From positions 1,302,001 through 1,366,000 of the forward strand of contig JADJVA010000020.1 of assembly GCA_016716765.1 (NCBI GenBank): 64,000 nt of DNA, in the 5' to 3' direction. The translations under genes and the position numbers were made by a program. Every line of letters begins with the position of its first letter. The first letter of the stretch is position 1. The notes below the pieces were generated by a model. The model was not told where the DNA came from and searched no databases. It saw nothing but the letters and a program-made list of their open reading frames with translations. The stretch is from Bdellovibrionales bacterium. GTDB lineage: Bacteria; Bdellovibrionota; Bdellovibrionia; Bdellovibrionales; UBA1609. This document shows positions 24,166 through 33,744 of the stretch, piece by piece.

Positions 24166-26832
24166 TCGAGCCAAATTCTCCCGCAGACTGGCAAGTTTGG
24201 TCTGGTGTTCCTCCAATTGAGCTCGAGCCAGAATGACAATTTCTGGAGGTGCATTTTTGACAAAATTGTCGTTTTGTAAGCGCATTGAGATTCCAGCAGC
24301 ATCCTTTTCGCCCTTCTCAATAACCTTTTCTAGACGCTTAACTTCCTCTTCCAGATCTACAATTCCCTCGAGCGGAACAACCACCATGACTTTATTTTCA
24401 CCTACCACAAAGGGACTGATCGCGCATTTTTTTAAAGAGCCTGTTTCCCCAATCTCACAAGAGCCCAGTTTAGCAAGTCTCATGATCGCGACCTTATTCG
24501 ACTGCAAAATCTTCTGCAATTTATCTTCCGATGGAACCAACCGCGCAGTAATTTCTTGTCCGGGCTTAATTTGATTCTCACCGCGAATATTTCGAAGGGC
24601 TGTGATAACTCCCTTCACTACATCCAATTCAAATGCCTGTTCCTGAGAACCCCCCTTGAGCCAGTTTCTCTCGCTCAAAACTGTGGGATAGCGATCCACA
24701 ACACAAGCTTCCCCTCTGATTGGAAGCTTTTGATATAACTCTTCCGAAATAAAGGGGACAAACGGATGCAACAATCTCATTAACCTATTAAGAACCTGAG
24801 CCAAAACAATCTGGGTTGCTCTCTTTTCGCTGCTGTCCCTTCCATATACGACTGGTTTGATAAATTCCAAGTACCAATCACAAAATTCATGCCAGGCAAA
24901 AGAGTAGATGGCATTGGCAGCGTCTGAAAATCGGTACGATTCTAAAGATGTCTCGACTTCCTTCATACAGATGCTCATCTTATAGATAATCCACTGGTCA
25001 GCGTGAGAAAGGTCATTCAGTGGAGGCAAATCGTCAATGCTGACTGATTTGAAATCCACATCCTCTATGGCTTTAAGCGCAAATCGAGTGGCATTCCATA
25101 GTTTGTTCATGAAATTGCGATATCCCTCAAGTCTCTGATCCGAAAACTTGAGATCCTTACCCGTAGAAACCTGAGACAACAAAGTAAAACGAAGCGCGTC
25201 GGCCCCGAACTTTTCAATCAGTTCAACTGGGTCAGCTGAATTGCCCAGCGATTTAGACATTTTTCTGCCTTCAGAATCTCTCACTAATCCATGAATGTAC
25301 ACGGATCTAAAAGGAACATCCTTTTTAAATTCCAGGCCCGCCATCATCATGCGAGCAACCCAAAAGAAAATGATATCGTGACCAGTTACCACGACATTCG
25401 TGGGATAAAAGGTTCGCAATGCCTCCGTCTCGTTTGGCCATCCCATGGTGCTAAATGGCCAAAGCGCCGACGAGAACCAAGTATCTAAAACGTCCTCCTC
25501 TTGATGAATTTGGGTGCTACCACAGCTTTCGCAGTTTTGAGGGTCTGCCTCCACAACCGTCACATGGCTACAATCATCGCAATGCCAAGCCGGAATACGG
25601 TGCCCCCACCACAGCTGACGGGAAATGCACCAATCTTGGATGATATTCATCCAATGCAAATAGGTCTTGGTCCATGACTCGGGTTCAAACAGAACGGTTC
25701 CACTTTCAACAACTCGCTTGGCTGGGAGGGATATCTCTGAGGTTTTCACAAACCACTGCTCCGAAAGCAAAGGTTCTACAACGACACCCGATCGGGAGCA
25801 GTGCCCAACAGAGTGTATATGAGCTTCAATTTTCTCTAAAAAACCACCACTTTCAAGATCACTAACAACCTGTTCACGGGCCTTTTTTGCAGTCAAACCC
25901 TGATAGGCCTTCGGAACGTTCTCATTGAGAGCACCTTTCCTATCTAGAATATTAAGTGAATCTAACTGATGTCTCTTGCCAATCTCATAGTCATTAAAGT
26001 CATGAGCTGGAGTAATTTTTACGACTCCTGAACCAAACTCCCTATCAACATAATCGTCCCCAATTATTTTTATCAACCGATCTGTGAGTGGAAGTTTGAC
26101 ACTTTTTCCAATGAGCGAATTATATCTTTCATCCTCTGGATGAACAGCGACGGCTGTGTCGCCCAATAAAGTCTCAGGTCGAGTGGTTGCAACCACGAGA
26201 TGTCCCGTCCCGTCTTGAAGTGGATAACGGATATGCCAGAGACTTCCCTTAACTTCTTTGTAATCCACTTCCAAATCAGAAAGCGCAGACTCTAACTTCG
26301 GACTCCAATTGATCAGGCGAGTGCCCTTATATATCCAATTTTTCTTATAAAGCTGAACAAATACCTTCCGAACGGCCGTTGACACGCCCTCATCCAGAGT
26401 AAAGCAGAGACGATCCCAGTCACAAGAATCACCCAACCTCTTCATCTGCTCAATGATCCGCTCGCCATACTGCTCTTTCCATTCCCAAACCTTCGCAACA
26501 AAATCCGCGCGGCCCATCTGATGGCGAGTCTTTCCTTCTTTGGCCAACTGCTTTTCAACAACACTCTGAGTGGCAATTCCCGCATGGTCAGTTCCCGGAA
26601 GCCAGAGAGCATTAAATCCACTCATCCGCTTCCACCGAATAAGGGCGTCTTGAATACTGTGATTAAGTGCGTGGCCCATATGCAGAGACCCTGTAACGTT
26701 TGGTGGCGGCAAAATGATGCAATAGGGAGGCTTCGTGGAAACATCCTGCGCTTTGAAATAACCTTTATCCATCCACCATTGATACAGCCGACCTTCAACC
26801 TCTTCGGGACTATAACGATCAGGCAATTCCAA
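24157..26832 (-). CDS. valS: valyl-tRNA synthetase
   Basis: A class I synthetase of 891 residues charging tRNA-Val. The HIGH-type motif (PPPNVTGSLHMGHALNHS), the editing domain (TRPETLLGDTAVAVHPED), and KMSKS (GRKMSKSLGNSADP) are in order, followed by the anticodon-binding domain and the C-terminal coiled-coil arm (IVDLEEEVKRLEKVIEKG). I start at a TTG lying 5 nt after AAGGAGG, giving MELPDRYSPEEVE, which matches family N-termini; the longer frame adds eight residues across the ribosome site. Confidence 0.97.
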   Translation of the reverse strand: MELPDRYSPEEVEGRLYQWWMDKGYFKAQDVSTKPPYCIILPPPNVTGSLHMGHALNHSIQDALIRWKRMSGFNALWLPGTDHAGIATQSVVEKQLAKEGKTRHQMGRADFVAKVWEWKEQYGERIIEQMKRLGDSCDWDRLCFTLDEGVSTAVRKVFVQLYKKNWIYKGTRLINWSPKLESALSDLEVDYKEVKGSLWHIRYPLQDGTGHLVVATTRPETLLGDTAVAVHPEDERYNSLIGKSVKLPLTDRLIKIIGDDYVDREFGSGVVKITPAHDFNDYEIGKRHQLDSLNILDRKGALNENVPKAYQGLTAKKAREQVVSDLESGGFLEKIEAHIHSVGHCSRSGVVVEPLLSEQWFVKTSEISLPAKRVVESGTVLFEPESWTKTYLHWMNIIQDWCISRQLWWGHRIPAWHCDDCSHVTVVEADPQNCESCGSTQIHQEEDVLDTWFSSALWPFSTMGWPNETEALRTFYPTNVVVTGHDIIFFWVARMMMAGLEFKKDVPFRSVYIHGLVRDSEGRKMSKSLGNSADPVELIEKFGADALRFTLLSQVSTGKDLKFSDQRLEGYRNFMNKLWNATRFALKAIEDVDFKSVSIDDLPPLNDLSHADQWIIYKMSICMKEVETSLESYRFSDAANAIYSFAWHEFCDWYLEFIKPVVYGRDSSEKRATQIVLAQVLNRLMRLLHPFVPFISEELYQKLPIRGEACVVDRYPTVLSERNWLKGGSQEQAFELDVVKGVITALRNIRGENQIKPGQEITARLVPSEDKLQKILQSNKVAIMRLAKLGSCEIGETGSLKKCAISPFVVGENKVMVVVPLEGIVDLEEEVKRLEKVIEKGEKDAAGISMRLQNDNFVKNAPPEIVILARAQLEEHQTKLASLRENLARLR

Positions 26833-26934
26833 AAAAACCTCCTTCAACCATTGCAACGATTGGAAAAAAATCCAAAATATCGACCACAGAATTTACCATT
26901 AATCTCAGCAGGGAAACAAGGCTGGAAGACTCGA

Positions 26935-27297
26935 TTACACTCCCGACTCAATAAAGGTTCGAAGCGATTTCACTCCTCCATCTAAAATGTAAATATTCAC
27001 ATACCCCTGTGTCCCAAGATCTTTAGCCACCTTTGATGATACTTTTCCATTTTGACATACAAGGATAACAGGAGAATCCAACCCGGCTGATGCCTCCGAA
27101 AGCGAACTCTTCACCAGTTTTGGAGATAGCCTTCGAGCCCCTGACAGAAAAGGTGCGAAGAGGAGTTCCTCCTTTTCCAAAAGCAGTTTCGGCTCACGCA
27201 AATCAAACAGAAAAAAATGGCCAGAATTTTGGATAATATTCTCAAGCTGAAAAGGGCCAATCTTCCAGACATCCAATTTCTTAAAAAACCGCTTCAA
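26935..27297 (-). CDS. rhodanese-like domain protein
   Basis: About 120 residues forming a single rhodanese domain. LENIIQNSGHFFLFDLREP is the N-terminal strand/Asp-Arg turn, VILVCQNGKVSSKVAKDL is the active-site loop with catalytic cysteine, and VNIYILDGGVKSL closes the fold. Such proteins carry persulfide sulfur. A TTG overlapping the stop of the MFS transporter (TTGA) is the probable start; an ATG further upstream would place 29 extra residues inside the transporter. The coupling suggests joint expression with the transporter. Confidence 0.78.
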   Translation of the reverse strand: MKRFFKKLDVWKIGPFQLENIIQNSGHFFLFDLREPKLLLEKEELLFAPFLSGARRLSPKLVKSSLSEASAGLDSPVILVCQNGKVSSKVAKDLGTQGYVNIYILDGGVKSLRTFIESGV

Positions 27298-28511
27298 ACG
27301 ACAACCTGTGCCTTCGTTGGTATACTTTGAAAAATTGAAATCCCGATGAGCAAAGAAATTCCAACGACCAAACTTGCCGCCCAAAACGGCGACTGATGAC
27401 TGACATCACGATAAAGTAAGCCTCCCAATACGGGCCCCAAGATACGCCCCAGCGCACTTAAACTTTGATTGATGCCCATCACGGAACCCTGTTCAGATTC
27501 CTTTGTGAGCAAACTAATGCTGCCTGATAACGAAGGATTAATGAAACCCGTTCCAAGGCCCAAAAAAGTGACAGCAACGGCCAACTGCCAAACTTCACTC
27601 GATGCGGCGATGCCTGCAAGCCCCAGCCCTTTCATGACCAGACCAGACATCAACATACTTCGTTCCCCGACCAAAGGAAGAAATTTGCGGATAAAATACC
27701 CCTGGGTGATAACCATAACAATCCCAACGTAGGCAAAACCGAGACCCGCATTCATGAGGCTCCAATTAAACTTATCCTGAACAAAAAGAAAAAGGGCTGC
27801 TTCCATGTGTGCCATTGCAAAGGATGCTAAAAAATACATCACCTGAAGTTGACCTATCACCGGATAAAACAGGTGCTTTCTCATCAGGCCAAAGCGCGAT
27901 TTCCTTTCGGTCACAATTTTTAATTCAGCAGGTCGAGATTCCACAAGGACATGCCAAGCAAAAAATGCATTCAACAAACAAATCACAGCCGCAACGACAG
28001 CCGCAAAACTCGGACCAAAGGGCGGACTACTTCCGAGGCTTTCGCCTACATGACCAGCTAATGCTCCTAAGGCAGGCCCCAAGACAAAACCTAAACCAAA
28101 GGCTGCCCCGATGATGCCCATATTTTTAGAACGAGATTTTTCATCTGTTATGTCCGCAATATAAGCCATTGTTGCCGATATGTTTGCGCCAAAAATACCA
28201 GCCAATAGTCGGGCCACAAAAAGGAGAGTGTAGGTCGTCGAAAAGGCAAATATCAAATGCGACAGACCGGCCCCCACCAAACTCAGCAATATGATGGGTC
28301 TACGCCCCCAACGATCGCTCAGTTGCCCCCAAAACGGCGAAAATACAAACTGAGCTCCAGAATATACCGCCATCAAGAGCCCAACCTGAAGGGCATCAGC
28401 ACCAAAGGCCCTGGCCAAATAGGGACTCAATGGAATAATGATGCCAAATCCAATGAGATCAATGAAAACTGTTAAGAAAATGACAACTAAAGGTTTGTTT
28501 TTTATGCTCAA
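27294..28511 (-). CDS. MFS transporter, TetA/DHA1-like drug:H+ antiporter
   Basis: A 405-residue carrier with twelve predicted helices. Motif A between helices 2 and 3 (GQLSDRWGRRPIILL) and the antiporter motif C (FVLGPALGALAG) place it in the DHA1/TetA group, which expels drugs or metabolites in exchange for protons. It begins at TTG (SIKNKPLVVIFLTVFIDLIG) behind AGGA, only 27 bp from the divergent barrel gene, so the promoters must overlap each other or the coding ends. Its stop is coupled to the rhodanese gene. Substrate is unknown. Confidence 0.9.
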   Translation of the reverse strand: MSIKNKPLVVIFLTVFIDLIGFGIIIPLSPYLARAFGADALQVGLLMAVYSGAQFVFSPFWGQLSDRWGRRPIILLSLVGAGLSHLIFAFSTTYTLLFVARLLAGIFGANISATMAYIADITDEKSRSKNMGIIGAAFGLGFVLGPALGALAGHVGESLGSSPPFGPSFAAVVAAVICLLNAFFAWHVLVESRPAELKIVTERKSRFGLMRKHLFYPVIGQLQVMYFLASFAMAHMEAALFLFVQDKFNWSLMNAGLGFAYVGIVMVITQGYFIRKFLPLVGERSMLMSGLVMKGLGLAGIAASSEVWQLAVAVTFLGLGTGFINPSLSGSISLLTKESEQGSVMGINQSLSALGRILGPVLGGLLYRDVSHQSPFWAASLVVGISLLIGISIFQSIPTKAQVVV

Positions 28512-28538
28512 AGGAATTCCTGTTGTAGAATATCAATC

Positions 28539-29636
28539 ATGAAAATAGAGATTATGGAACGATGTGGGATATTAGCGCAGTTTGTACTCCGAATCCAGCT
28601 TTGTGCTGTATTCAGTGTCGGATTCCTTGCCACCGCTGATCCGGTGATTTTTCGCCCAAAATCAAATCGAGCTATTTTTGATGCTAAACTTTTTAGCAGC
28701 GAAGATAATTTTGACTCTATTGATGGCACTTTTGAAAAGTTGGGACCGAATAAATATTTCAATGTGAATACCTATAGGCTTGAATGGAATTACGTGGCAA
28801 CCAGTAGGAAAGCTTATAAATTGGGACTTACCGCAAGTCAGGGTGAAAGCTCAGATGGAGTCTCTTTGCGAAAAAACTCTGTCCTTAGCAACGCCTTTTT
28901 AGGTATGCAGTACTTTCTCCTAACAAATCCTATGAAGATAAAGCCAGAACTGATGGTCCTTTACTCAAACACACCAATTGACCCCAATGGCGACGACGTC
29001 ATCCTCAGCGAAGGGGTTCTAGAGGTTAAATTTGGAACTTGGCTGCAGAAAAAGGCCTTGTCGTTGGACAATTACATTTATTTGGGAGCAGATTATCGCG
29101 CTGATGGAAGGGCGAGCCTGGCAGAATATGTCATTGGTACAAAAATAGATTTTGATGGCCTGGCTTTGGGAGGTGAAGCCTTTGGATACCAAAGTATCAC
29201 GGACGATGAGCTAACAAATACTCCATCTCAACGCACAGCAGTTACTTCTCGAGTCAACGGTGGCTCCCTCAAATATTATTCTATCAATCCAAATCTTCTC
29301 TCGGCAAAGGCATATGTGGAAGCCCAGATCAGTGAAGCACTCGCTCTGAAGGGAGAATACACCTTTGATCTTCAGGGCAAAAACTCGGCCAAAGGAAATA
29401 CGATTGGAGTTCTGGTTGTCTGGGACTTCAATTCTGTCCAAGGAGAATTTACGAAAACTCGCCGGAAAGAAGTAAATAACGATGATCTAAAGAAGTTCAA
29501 TATTGAAAGCACAGAATACAATGAAAGACTCTTTCAGGAAGATTCTCCAAAACCATTTCGCCGCAAGAAAGAAAAAACTGACGAAGAAATCTTAAACGAA
29601 GCTGAAAAACACTTAGATAAAAAATTCAAAAAATAA
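28539..29636 (+). CDS. outer-membrane barrel-like protein with charged C-terminal tail
   Basis: About 360 residues. A signal-like hydrophobic stretch (LAQFVLRIQLCAVFSVGFLA) is followed by a beta-rich region (YRLEWNYVATSRKAYKLGLTA, AFLGMQYFLL, NYIYLGADYRADG, VGVLVVWDF-type strands). The last ~75 residues are highly charged (KTRRKEVNNDDLKKFN, PFRRKKEKTDEEILNEAEKH), probably a periplasmic tail. The start could be the first ATG or one five codons later. The overall plan, a barrel plus Lys-rich tail, recurs in another protein of this window, but I see no clear sequence match. Confidence 0.65.
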   Translation: MKIEIMERCGILAQFVLRIQLCAVFSVGFLATADPVIFRPKSNRAIFDAKLFSSEDNFDSIDGTFEKLGPNKYFNVNTYRLEWNYVATSRKAYKLGLTASQGESSDGVSLRKNSVLSNAFLGMQYFLLTNPMKIKPELMVLYSNTPIDPNGDDVILSEGVLEVKFGTWLQKKALSLDNYIYLGADYRADGRASLAEYVIGTKIDFDGLALGGEAFGYQSITDDELTNTPSQRTAVTSRVNGGSLKYYSINPNLLSAKAYVEAQISEALALKGEYTFDLQGKNSAKGNTIGVLVVWDFNSVQGEFTKTRRKEVNNDDLKKFNIESTEYNERLFQEDSPKPFRRKKEKTDEEILNEAEKHLDKKFKK

Positions 29637-29647
29637 AGTGATTTTTA

Positions 29648-30235
29648 TCACTGAAAACTTTTGGCCGATTTGCTTCCTTTGGTCACTGCATCGTGGACTT
29701 TTGATCGAATAAGATCCTCTTCATGAATCTGATCAACTTCTCGAGTTATCGAAAGACTCAAATCGGGACTCGGCATAATCTTCTGCCCTTGATCAAGCAT
29801 TGTCAGATGACTCTGAATCAAAGCTTTTAAATTGCTCTCAAACTGCAGTCTAATTCTTTTTAAATCGGTGATTTCGCTGTAGATTTTTTTGAGTGAATCA
29901 CGGGCATCTCTCACAATAAGTTCACTCTTCTGATTGGCATCTCCCACAATCAAACGAGATTCCCGCTCCCCATCTTCGCGAATCTTTTCAGCCATGCGCG
30001 TGGCCGTTGTAATAGTTGTTTTTAAAAGCTCATCACGCTCTCTAAAATCCACAATGGTTAAATCTCGCTCCCTGAGTGTTTCACGTAAATTATTTCTCTC
30101 TCTCACAAGCGCTTCCATCTCATCAGCAACCACCCGCAAAAAATCAATGACCTCATCAGCATCAAGGCCCATGAATCTACGACCAAATGTCTTGTGCGCG
30201 ATATCTATTGGTGCAATTTTCACCGCTCCCCCCAT
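29648..30235 (-). CDS. divIVA: DivIVA-domain coiled-coil protein
   Basis: About 195 residues. The N-terminal DivIVA motif is clear (IAPIDIAHKTFGRRFMGLDADEVIDFL), followed by long coiled coils (EMEALVRERNNLRETLRERD and onward). DivIVA proteins bind negatively curved membrane and organise poles, growth zones or division sites. The family is best known from Gram-positives but occurs in Bdellovibrio and myxobacteria. It is last in the maf-yggS-proC operon yet has its own promoter-like sequence. The ATG is preferred over a TTG two codons upstream. Confidence 0.88.
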   Translation of the reverse strand: MGGAVKIAPIDIAHKTFGRRFMGLDADEVIDFLRVVADEMEALVRERNNLRETLRERDLTIVDFRERDELLKTTITTATRMAEKIREDGERESRLIVGDANQKSELIVRDARDSLKKIYSEITDLKRIRLQFESNLKALIQSHLTMLDQGQKIMPSPDLSLSITREVDQIHEEDLIRSKVHDAVTKGSKSAKSFQ

Positions 30236-30282
30236 GTTCAAACTTATTCAAATATTCAGATCGTATCATTTGTCGCCAGAGA

Positions 30283-30311
30283 ATTCTAGCAGAGAGAGGC
30301 AGGAACCTCAA
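30283..30311 (-). promoter_or_regulatory. sigma-70-like promoter for divIVA
   Basis: On the reverse strand TTGAGG and TAGAAT are separated by exactly 17 bases. The start point would lie about 40 nt before the divIVA ATG, within the 93-bp gap after proC. Confidence 0.5.
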
Positions 30312-30334
30312 CCTGTCGCTCATAAACTGCTGAT

Positions 30335-31171
30335 CTAGACTGATGTCTGTCCAATTTCGCGATCCCTTAATACAGATTTTTCGAAGCTGTAACGAAGAGC
30401 TCGTTCGATCTCAAGTTCTCGCATAGAATCCAATCCCGCGGCCGTGACACCTTTTTTAGATACCACTCTGTTTTGCAGTTCCTGCAAGGCTGTTTCTGGC
30501 GCCTGATCTGCCAAAAGAGAGGCTCCTAAAAAGGTACTCACCGTCATTGTTTTCGCAATTTCCGCCTCGAACCCATGCTCTTCTAACCATTCTTGCCAGT
30601 AAATCATCAATTCGAATACGAACCCAATACCACTTGAACATGAAACTGTGAGTGCCTCAAACTCTTCCCCTTCTTCTACCTGCACCACAGTCCCTAAGGC
30701 ACTCAATAAATCTTCGGCAACACCTTCCATGCCTTTCGCTGACTCTGCCAAACAAAAACCCACAACGGATTTATTGATTATGGCAGCCGTATTTGGCATA
30801 GCTCTGATCAGATTCCTCACGTTTGGCATCGCTTTTTTTAAAGTCCTCAGTGAAACTCCCGCCATGAGACTGATCACCGTATGATTGAGGCCAAAGGCAG
30901 AAGAAATAGGCTCAATCCCTGAAATAAAATCCTGAGGTTTTACGGATATGATCACCACGTCACAATGCTCCAGCAACTCCTCATTGTTAACTAGAGCTCG
31001 AATTCCCATCTGTTCAGCGAGCTTTTGCAGTTTTCCCTGAGTGCGATTCGTTGCAAAAATTCTTTCGGCAGGAATTTTATTGGTATTCACTAGAGCTCGA
31101 ATAATGGCCTGACCCATATTACCAGTACCTATAAAACCTATGTTGCGACCTTTTAAGAAATCTCCGGTCAT
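30335..31171 (-). CDS. proC: pyrroline-5-carboxylate reductase
   Basis: A 278-residue NAD(P)H enzyme for the last step of proline synthesis. The Rossmann motif (NIGFIGTGNMGQAIIRALV), VVIISVKPQDF, IRAMPNTAAIINKSVVGFC and the C-terminal substrate-site SSGIGFVFELM and VVSKKGVTAAGLDSM are present. GAGGGG precedes the ATG. It lies 9 nt after yggS; this pairing is common across bacteria, often near divIVA. Confidence 0.95.
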   Translation of the reverse strand: MTGDFLKGRNIGFIGTGNMGQAIIRALVNTNKIPAERIFATNRTQGKLQKLAEQMGIRALVNNEELLEHCDVVIISVKPQDFISGIEPISSAFGLNHTVISLMAGVSLRTLKKAMPNVRNLIRAMPNTAAIINKSVVGFCLAESAKGMEGVAEDLLSALGTVVQVEEGEEFEALTVSCSSGIGFVFELMIYWQEWLEEHGFEAEIAKTMTVSTFLGASLLADQAPETALQELQNRVVSKKGVTAAGLDSMRELEIERALRYSFEKSVLRDREIGQTSV

Positions 31172-31180
31172 GCATTCCCC

Positions 31181-31891
31181 TCAACCTTGCCGTTCACCAA
31201 ACAAACGGGTTCCCAAACGTATGTAAGTAGCTCCCTCTTCGAGAGCATATTGGAAATCTTGGCTCGTTCCCATCGATAATTCATGCAAATGATGCCCAGC
31301 CGACCCTCCTGAAACCTCAGAGGTCCACTCGTCTCGCATATGACGAAGCCGAGCAAACCCTCGCCGAGTTTCCTCCGGCAGCCTACCAGGCGCCGGAAGA
31401 GCCATCAAACCACAAATTTTGATCCCATCAATCTTTTGGAGGGCCTCTAGAAAAACTCTACCCTCTCGAAAGTCTATTCCTGATTTATTCGGCTCGTCAT
31501 CGATATTAATCTCAACCAGTATCTTCTGTATTAATTTTTGAGCTGCTGCCCTCTGGCCAATCAATTGGGCAATACTAACGCGATCCACAGAGTGTATAAG
31601 ATCTATTTTTCCAACCAAATCCCTCACCTTGTTGCTCTGAATGTGGCCAATAAAGTGCCATTCCAGTTGAGGGTCACCCAGCAAGGACACCTTTTTTAAA
31701 TATTCTTGAACATAATTTTCGCCCACAATTTTAAGACCTGCAGCGACAGCTTCCTGGATTCTTGCAATACTTTGTCCCTTTGCCACTCCAACAATTCTGG
31801 CAGAGTCCTCTGTTCGTCCCGCCCTTACCAGGGCAGTTTTCATCTCAGCCTTTATTTCAAACCAATTCTCACGCACGGATTTTCCAGCCAT
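31181..31891 (-). CDS. yggS: YggS/PLPBP-family pyridoxal phosphate homeostasis protein
   Basis: About 236 residues, binding pyridoxal 5'-phosphate and buffering B6 and amino-acid pools. The PLP lysine lies in VGVAKGQS (normally VAVSKTK), GENYVQEYLKK corresponds to the conserved GEN(Y/R)VQE motif, EWHFIGHIQSNKVRDLVG and LSMGTSQDFQYALEEGATYIRLGTRLFG complete the fold. GGAGG six bases before this ATG sets the start; it overlaps the end of maf by 23 nt. Confidence 0.93.
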   Translation of the reverse strand: MAGKSVRENWFEIKAEMKTALVRAGRTEDSARIVGVAKGQSIARIQEAVAAGLKIVGENYVQEYLKKVSLLGDPQLEWHFIGHIQSNKVRDLVGKIDLIHSVDRVSIAQLIGQRAAAQKLIQKILVEINIDDEPNKSGIDFREGRVFLEALQKIDGIKICGLMALPAPGRLPEETRRGFARLRHMRDEWTSEVSGGSAGHHLHELSMGTSQDFQYALEEGATYIRLGTRLFGERQG

Positions 31892-32462
31892 TTCGCGCCT
31901 CCAATTCTTTAAAGAGCTCGAGCGGAAATCCCACCACATTGGAAAAGGAGCCCTCCAACTTGCTCACAAAGACGCCTGCCGCTCCTTGAATCCCGTATCC
32001 TCCCGCCTTGTCAAATGGCTCCCCGCTGGCGATATACGCGAGGATTTCATCGCTTGTCAGCGTCCGAAACCAAACTCGACTTTCATCTGAAACCAAAGTC
32101 TCTTTGTTGCTGTCTACGTCCAGCACGCAAAAACCTGTGATAACGCTATGCATTTTTCCCGATAATCTTTTGAGAAAGTCCCCGGCTTCAGCCGAGTTTT
32201 TTGGCTTCCCCAATACTTCGCCCTTGAATACAACGACAGTGTCTGCAGAAAGAATCAAAAAACCTTGTCCTTTCGTTGGGTTAGTCTGAGCTATGTAGGC
32301 CTGACCTTTCTCCCTCGCGAGAGACTCTGCCACTGACCGAGGCATCAGGTTTTTGTCAATTGTTTCCGATAGTTTAACAGCATCCACACGAAACCGATAA
32401 CCTGCCGCAGTGAGGAGATCACGACGACGCGGCGACTGAGAAACAAGGATAAGCTGGTGCAT
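31869..32462 (-). CDS. maf: Maf/YhdE-family nucleotide pyrophosphatase
   Basis: A 197-residue member of the Maf house-cleaning family that removes non-canonical or excess nucleoside triphosphates. It starts LILVSQSPRRRDLLTAAGY, carries the LILSADTVVVF motif, VITGFCVLDVD, and closes with PFDKAGGYGIQGAAGVFVSKLEGSFSNVVGFPLEL, all family signatures. It is first in a four-gene operon with yggS, proC and divIVA and diverges from tadC across 29 bp. Confidence 0.94.
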   Translation of the reverse strand: MHQLILVSQSPRRRDLLTAAGYRFRVDAVKLSETIDKNLMPRSVAESLAREKGQAYIAQTNPTKGQGFLILSADTVVVFKGEVLGKPKNSAEAGDFLKRLSGKMHSVITGFCVLDVDSNKETLVSDESRVWFRTLTSDEILAYIASGEPFDKAGGYGIQGAAGVFVSKLEGSFSNVVGFPLELFKELEARNGWKIRA

Positions 32463-32491
32463 GGCAACTTTAGATCACAAAAGGACCATAG

Positions 32492-33397
32492 ATGTTAAGC
32501 TTTGATTTCTTAATCCTGTTGAGCGGACTGGGTTTGGCAGCTCTCGCGGTCTATTTGTTCGCCACAGCAGTTTTTACAAATAACACCGATTCCGATGCTC
32601 TCGCCTGGGCCTCAGGCGATGAACCTCGCAAATCCAAATCTCCACTCGTAAATATCTCGCGCCCTCTCGTTCATAATTTCACTCTTCAGCATGCGACGCG
32701 CATTAAAAATGAGAAATATCGCAAAAAAGTTGAAAAATTGATTCTTACCTCTGGACTGTCTCAAGAACTCAATGTGGATGAATTCATTGGACTGCAAATT
32801 CTTTGGGGAGTGATGGTCCCCATCTTTCTCATTATCCTCAATTTTGCCCTCCAGCTTGGTTATCCGTATTGGCTCTGCGCCATTATCGGAGTCACCGGAC
32901 TGCAGTTTCCTCACCTCTACTGCGGGTCCATGAAAAAATCCCGCTATATTTCTGTCGTTGTCGACTTGCCATTTTTCATAGACCTTCTTGCGCTTTCGAC
33001 AGAAGCAGGTCTTGATTTCATTAATTCCATTCAACGAATCGTAGAAAAAGCTGAAAACAGCGTCCTCGCCGACGAATTCTCAATTGTACTTAAAGACATT
33101 AAACTGGGCAGCTCAAGATCCGATGCCCTTAAGGCCTTTGCACAGCGCCTAGATATTCCAGAAATCACAAGCTTCGTTGCGATGATCAGAGATGCCGACT
33201 ACACTGGTGCTCCAATCGCATCAGTGCTGAAAGATCAAAGCGCCCAGATGCGCCTCGAACGCTTTATTCGGGCCGAAAAAGCTGGATCAAAAGCCTCTCA
33301 GGCCATGCTCATTCCAATGATGGTATTCATCTTACCAGCGGTATTTATCATGGTCTTCGCACCTGTGGTTCTTCAATTTTTTTATGGAGCGAAATAG
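32492..33397 (+). CDS. tadC: TadC-like type II secretion F-domain protein
   Basis: A 301-residue inner-membrane platform protein of the Tad/Flp (type IVb pilus) class. An N-terminal helix (FLILLSGLGLAALAVYLFATAVF), two central helices, the cytoplasmic T2SF helical bundle (STEAGLDFINSIQRIVEKA, FAQRLDIPEITSFVAMI) and a C-terminal helix (MLIPMMVFILPAVFIMVFAPVVLQFF) match TadC. TadC normally pairs with TadB and the TadA ATPase; none of the other tad genes is in this window. It starts its own operon immediately after a divergent housekeeping gene, and its stop overlaps the GTG of the DUF192 gene by one base. Confidence 0.87.
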   Translation: MLSFDFLILLSGLGLAALAVYLFATAVFTNNTDSDALAWASGDEPRKSKSPLVNISRPLVHNFTLQHATRIKNEKYRKKVEKLILTSGLSQELNVDEFIGLQILWGVMVPIFLIILNFALQLGYPYWLCAIIGVTGLQFPHLYCGSMKKSRYISVVVDLPFFIDLLALSTEAGLDFINSIQRIVEKAENSVLADEFSIVLKDIKLGSSRSDALKAFAQRLDIPEITSFVAMIRDADYTGAPIASVLKDQSAQMRLERFIRAEKAGSKASQAMLIPMMVFILPAVFIMVFAPVVLQFFYGAK

Positions 33398-33744
33398 TGG
33401 CCCACCTACTAAACACCTCGAAAAACAAAATAGTCTTTTCTGAAGTCATCATCGCTAAAACACTTTGGCAACGGTCCAAGGGGCTACTCGGTCGAGCCTC
33501 CCTGAGCGAAGATTCAGTCATGTGGATTTTGGACTGCAACTGGATTCACACCTACTTTATGCAGTTCCCCATTGACGCTGTTTTTGTCGATCAAAACCTC
33601 ATTGTGAAAGCAATAAAGTCGAATATATTGCCACAAAGAATGACTATCCCATCCTGGGGCTCGCATTCGGTGTTCGAAATGACAAGTGGCTTAGCTGAAA
33701 AGCAAACAATTGAAATCGGAGATCAACTCTATGTGGGCGCTTAG
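33397..33744 (+). CDS. DUF192 family protein
   Basis: A 115-residue single-domain protein: RSKGLLGRASLSEDSVMWI, FMQFPIDAVFVD and the final VFEMTSGLAEKQTIEIGDQL are the DUF192 pattern. Many members are exported, but this one has no signal peptide and should be cytoplasmic. It starts at GTG within the tadC stop and its end overlaps the next gene by 14 nt. DUF192 genes often accompany tad or FHA genes in these bacteria; the function is not established. Confidence 0.85.
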   Translation: MAHLLNTSKNKIVFSEVIIAKTLWQRSKGLLGRASLSEDSVMWILDCNWIHTYFMQFPIDAVFVDQNLIVKAIKSNILPQRMTIPSWGSHSVFEMTSGLAEKQTIEIGDQLYVGA

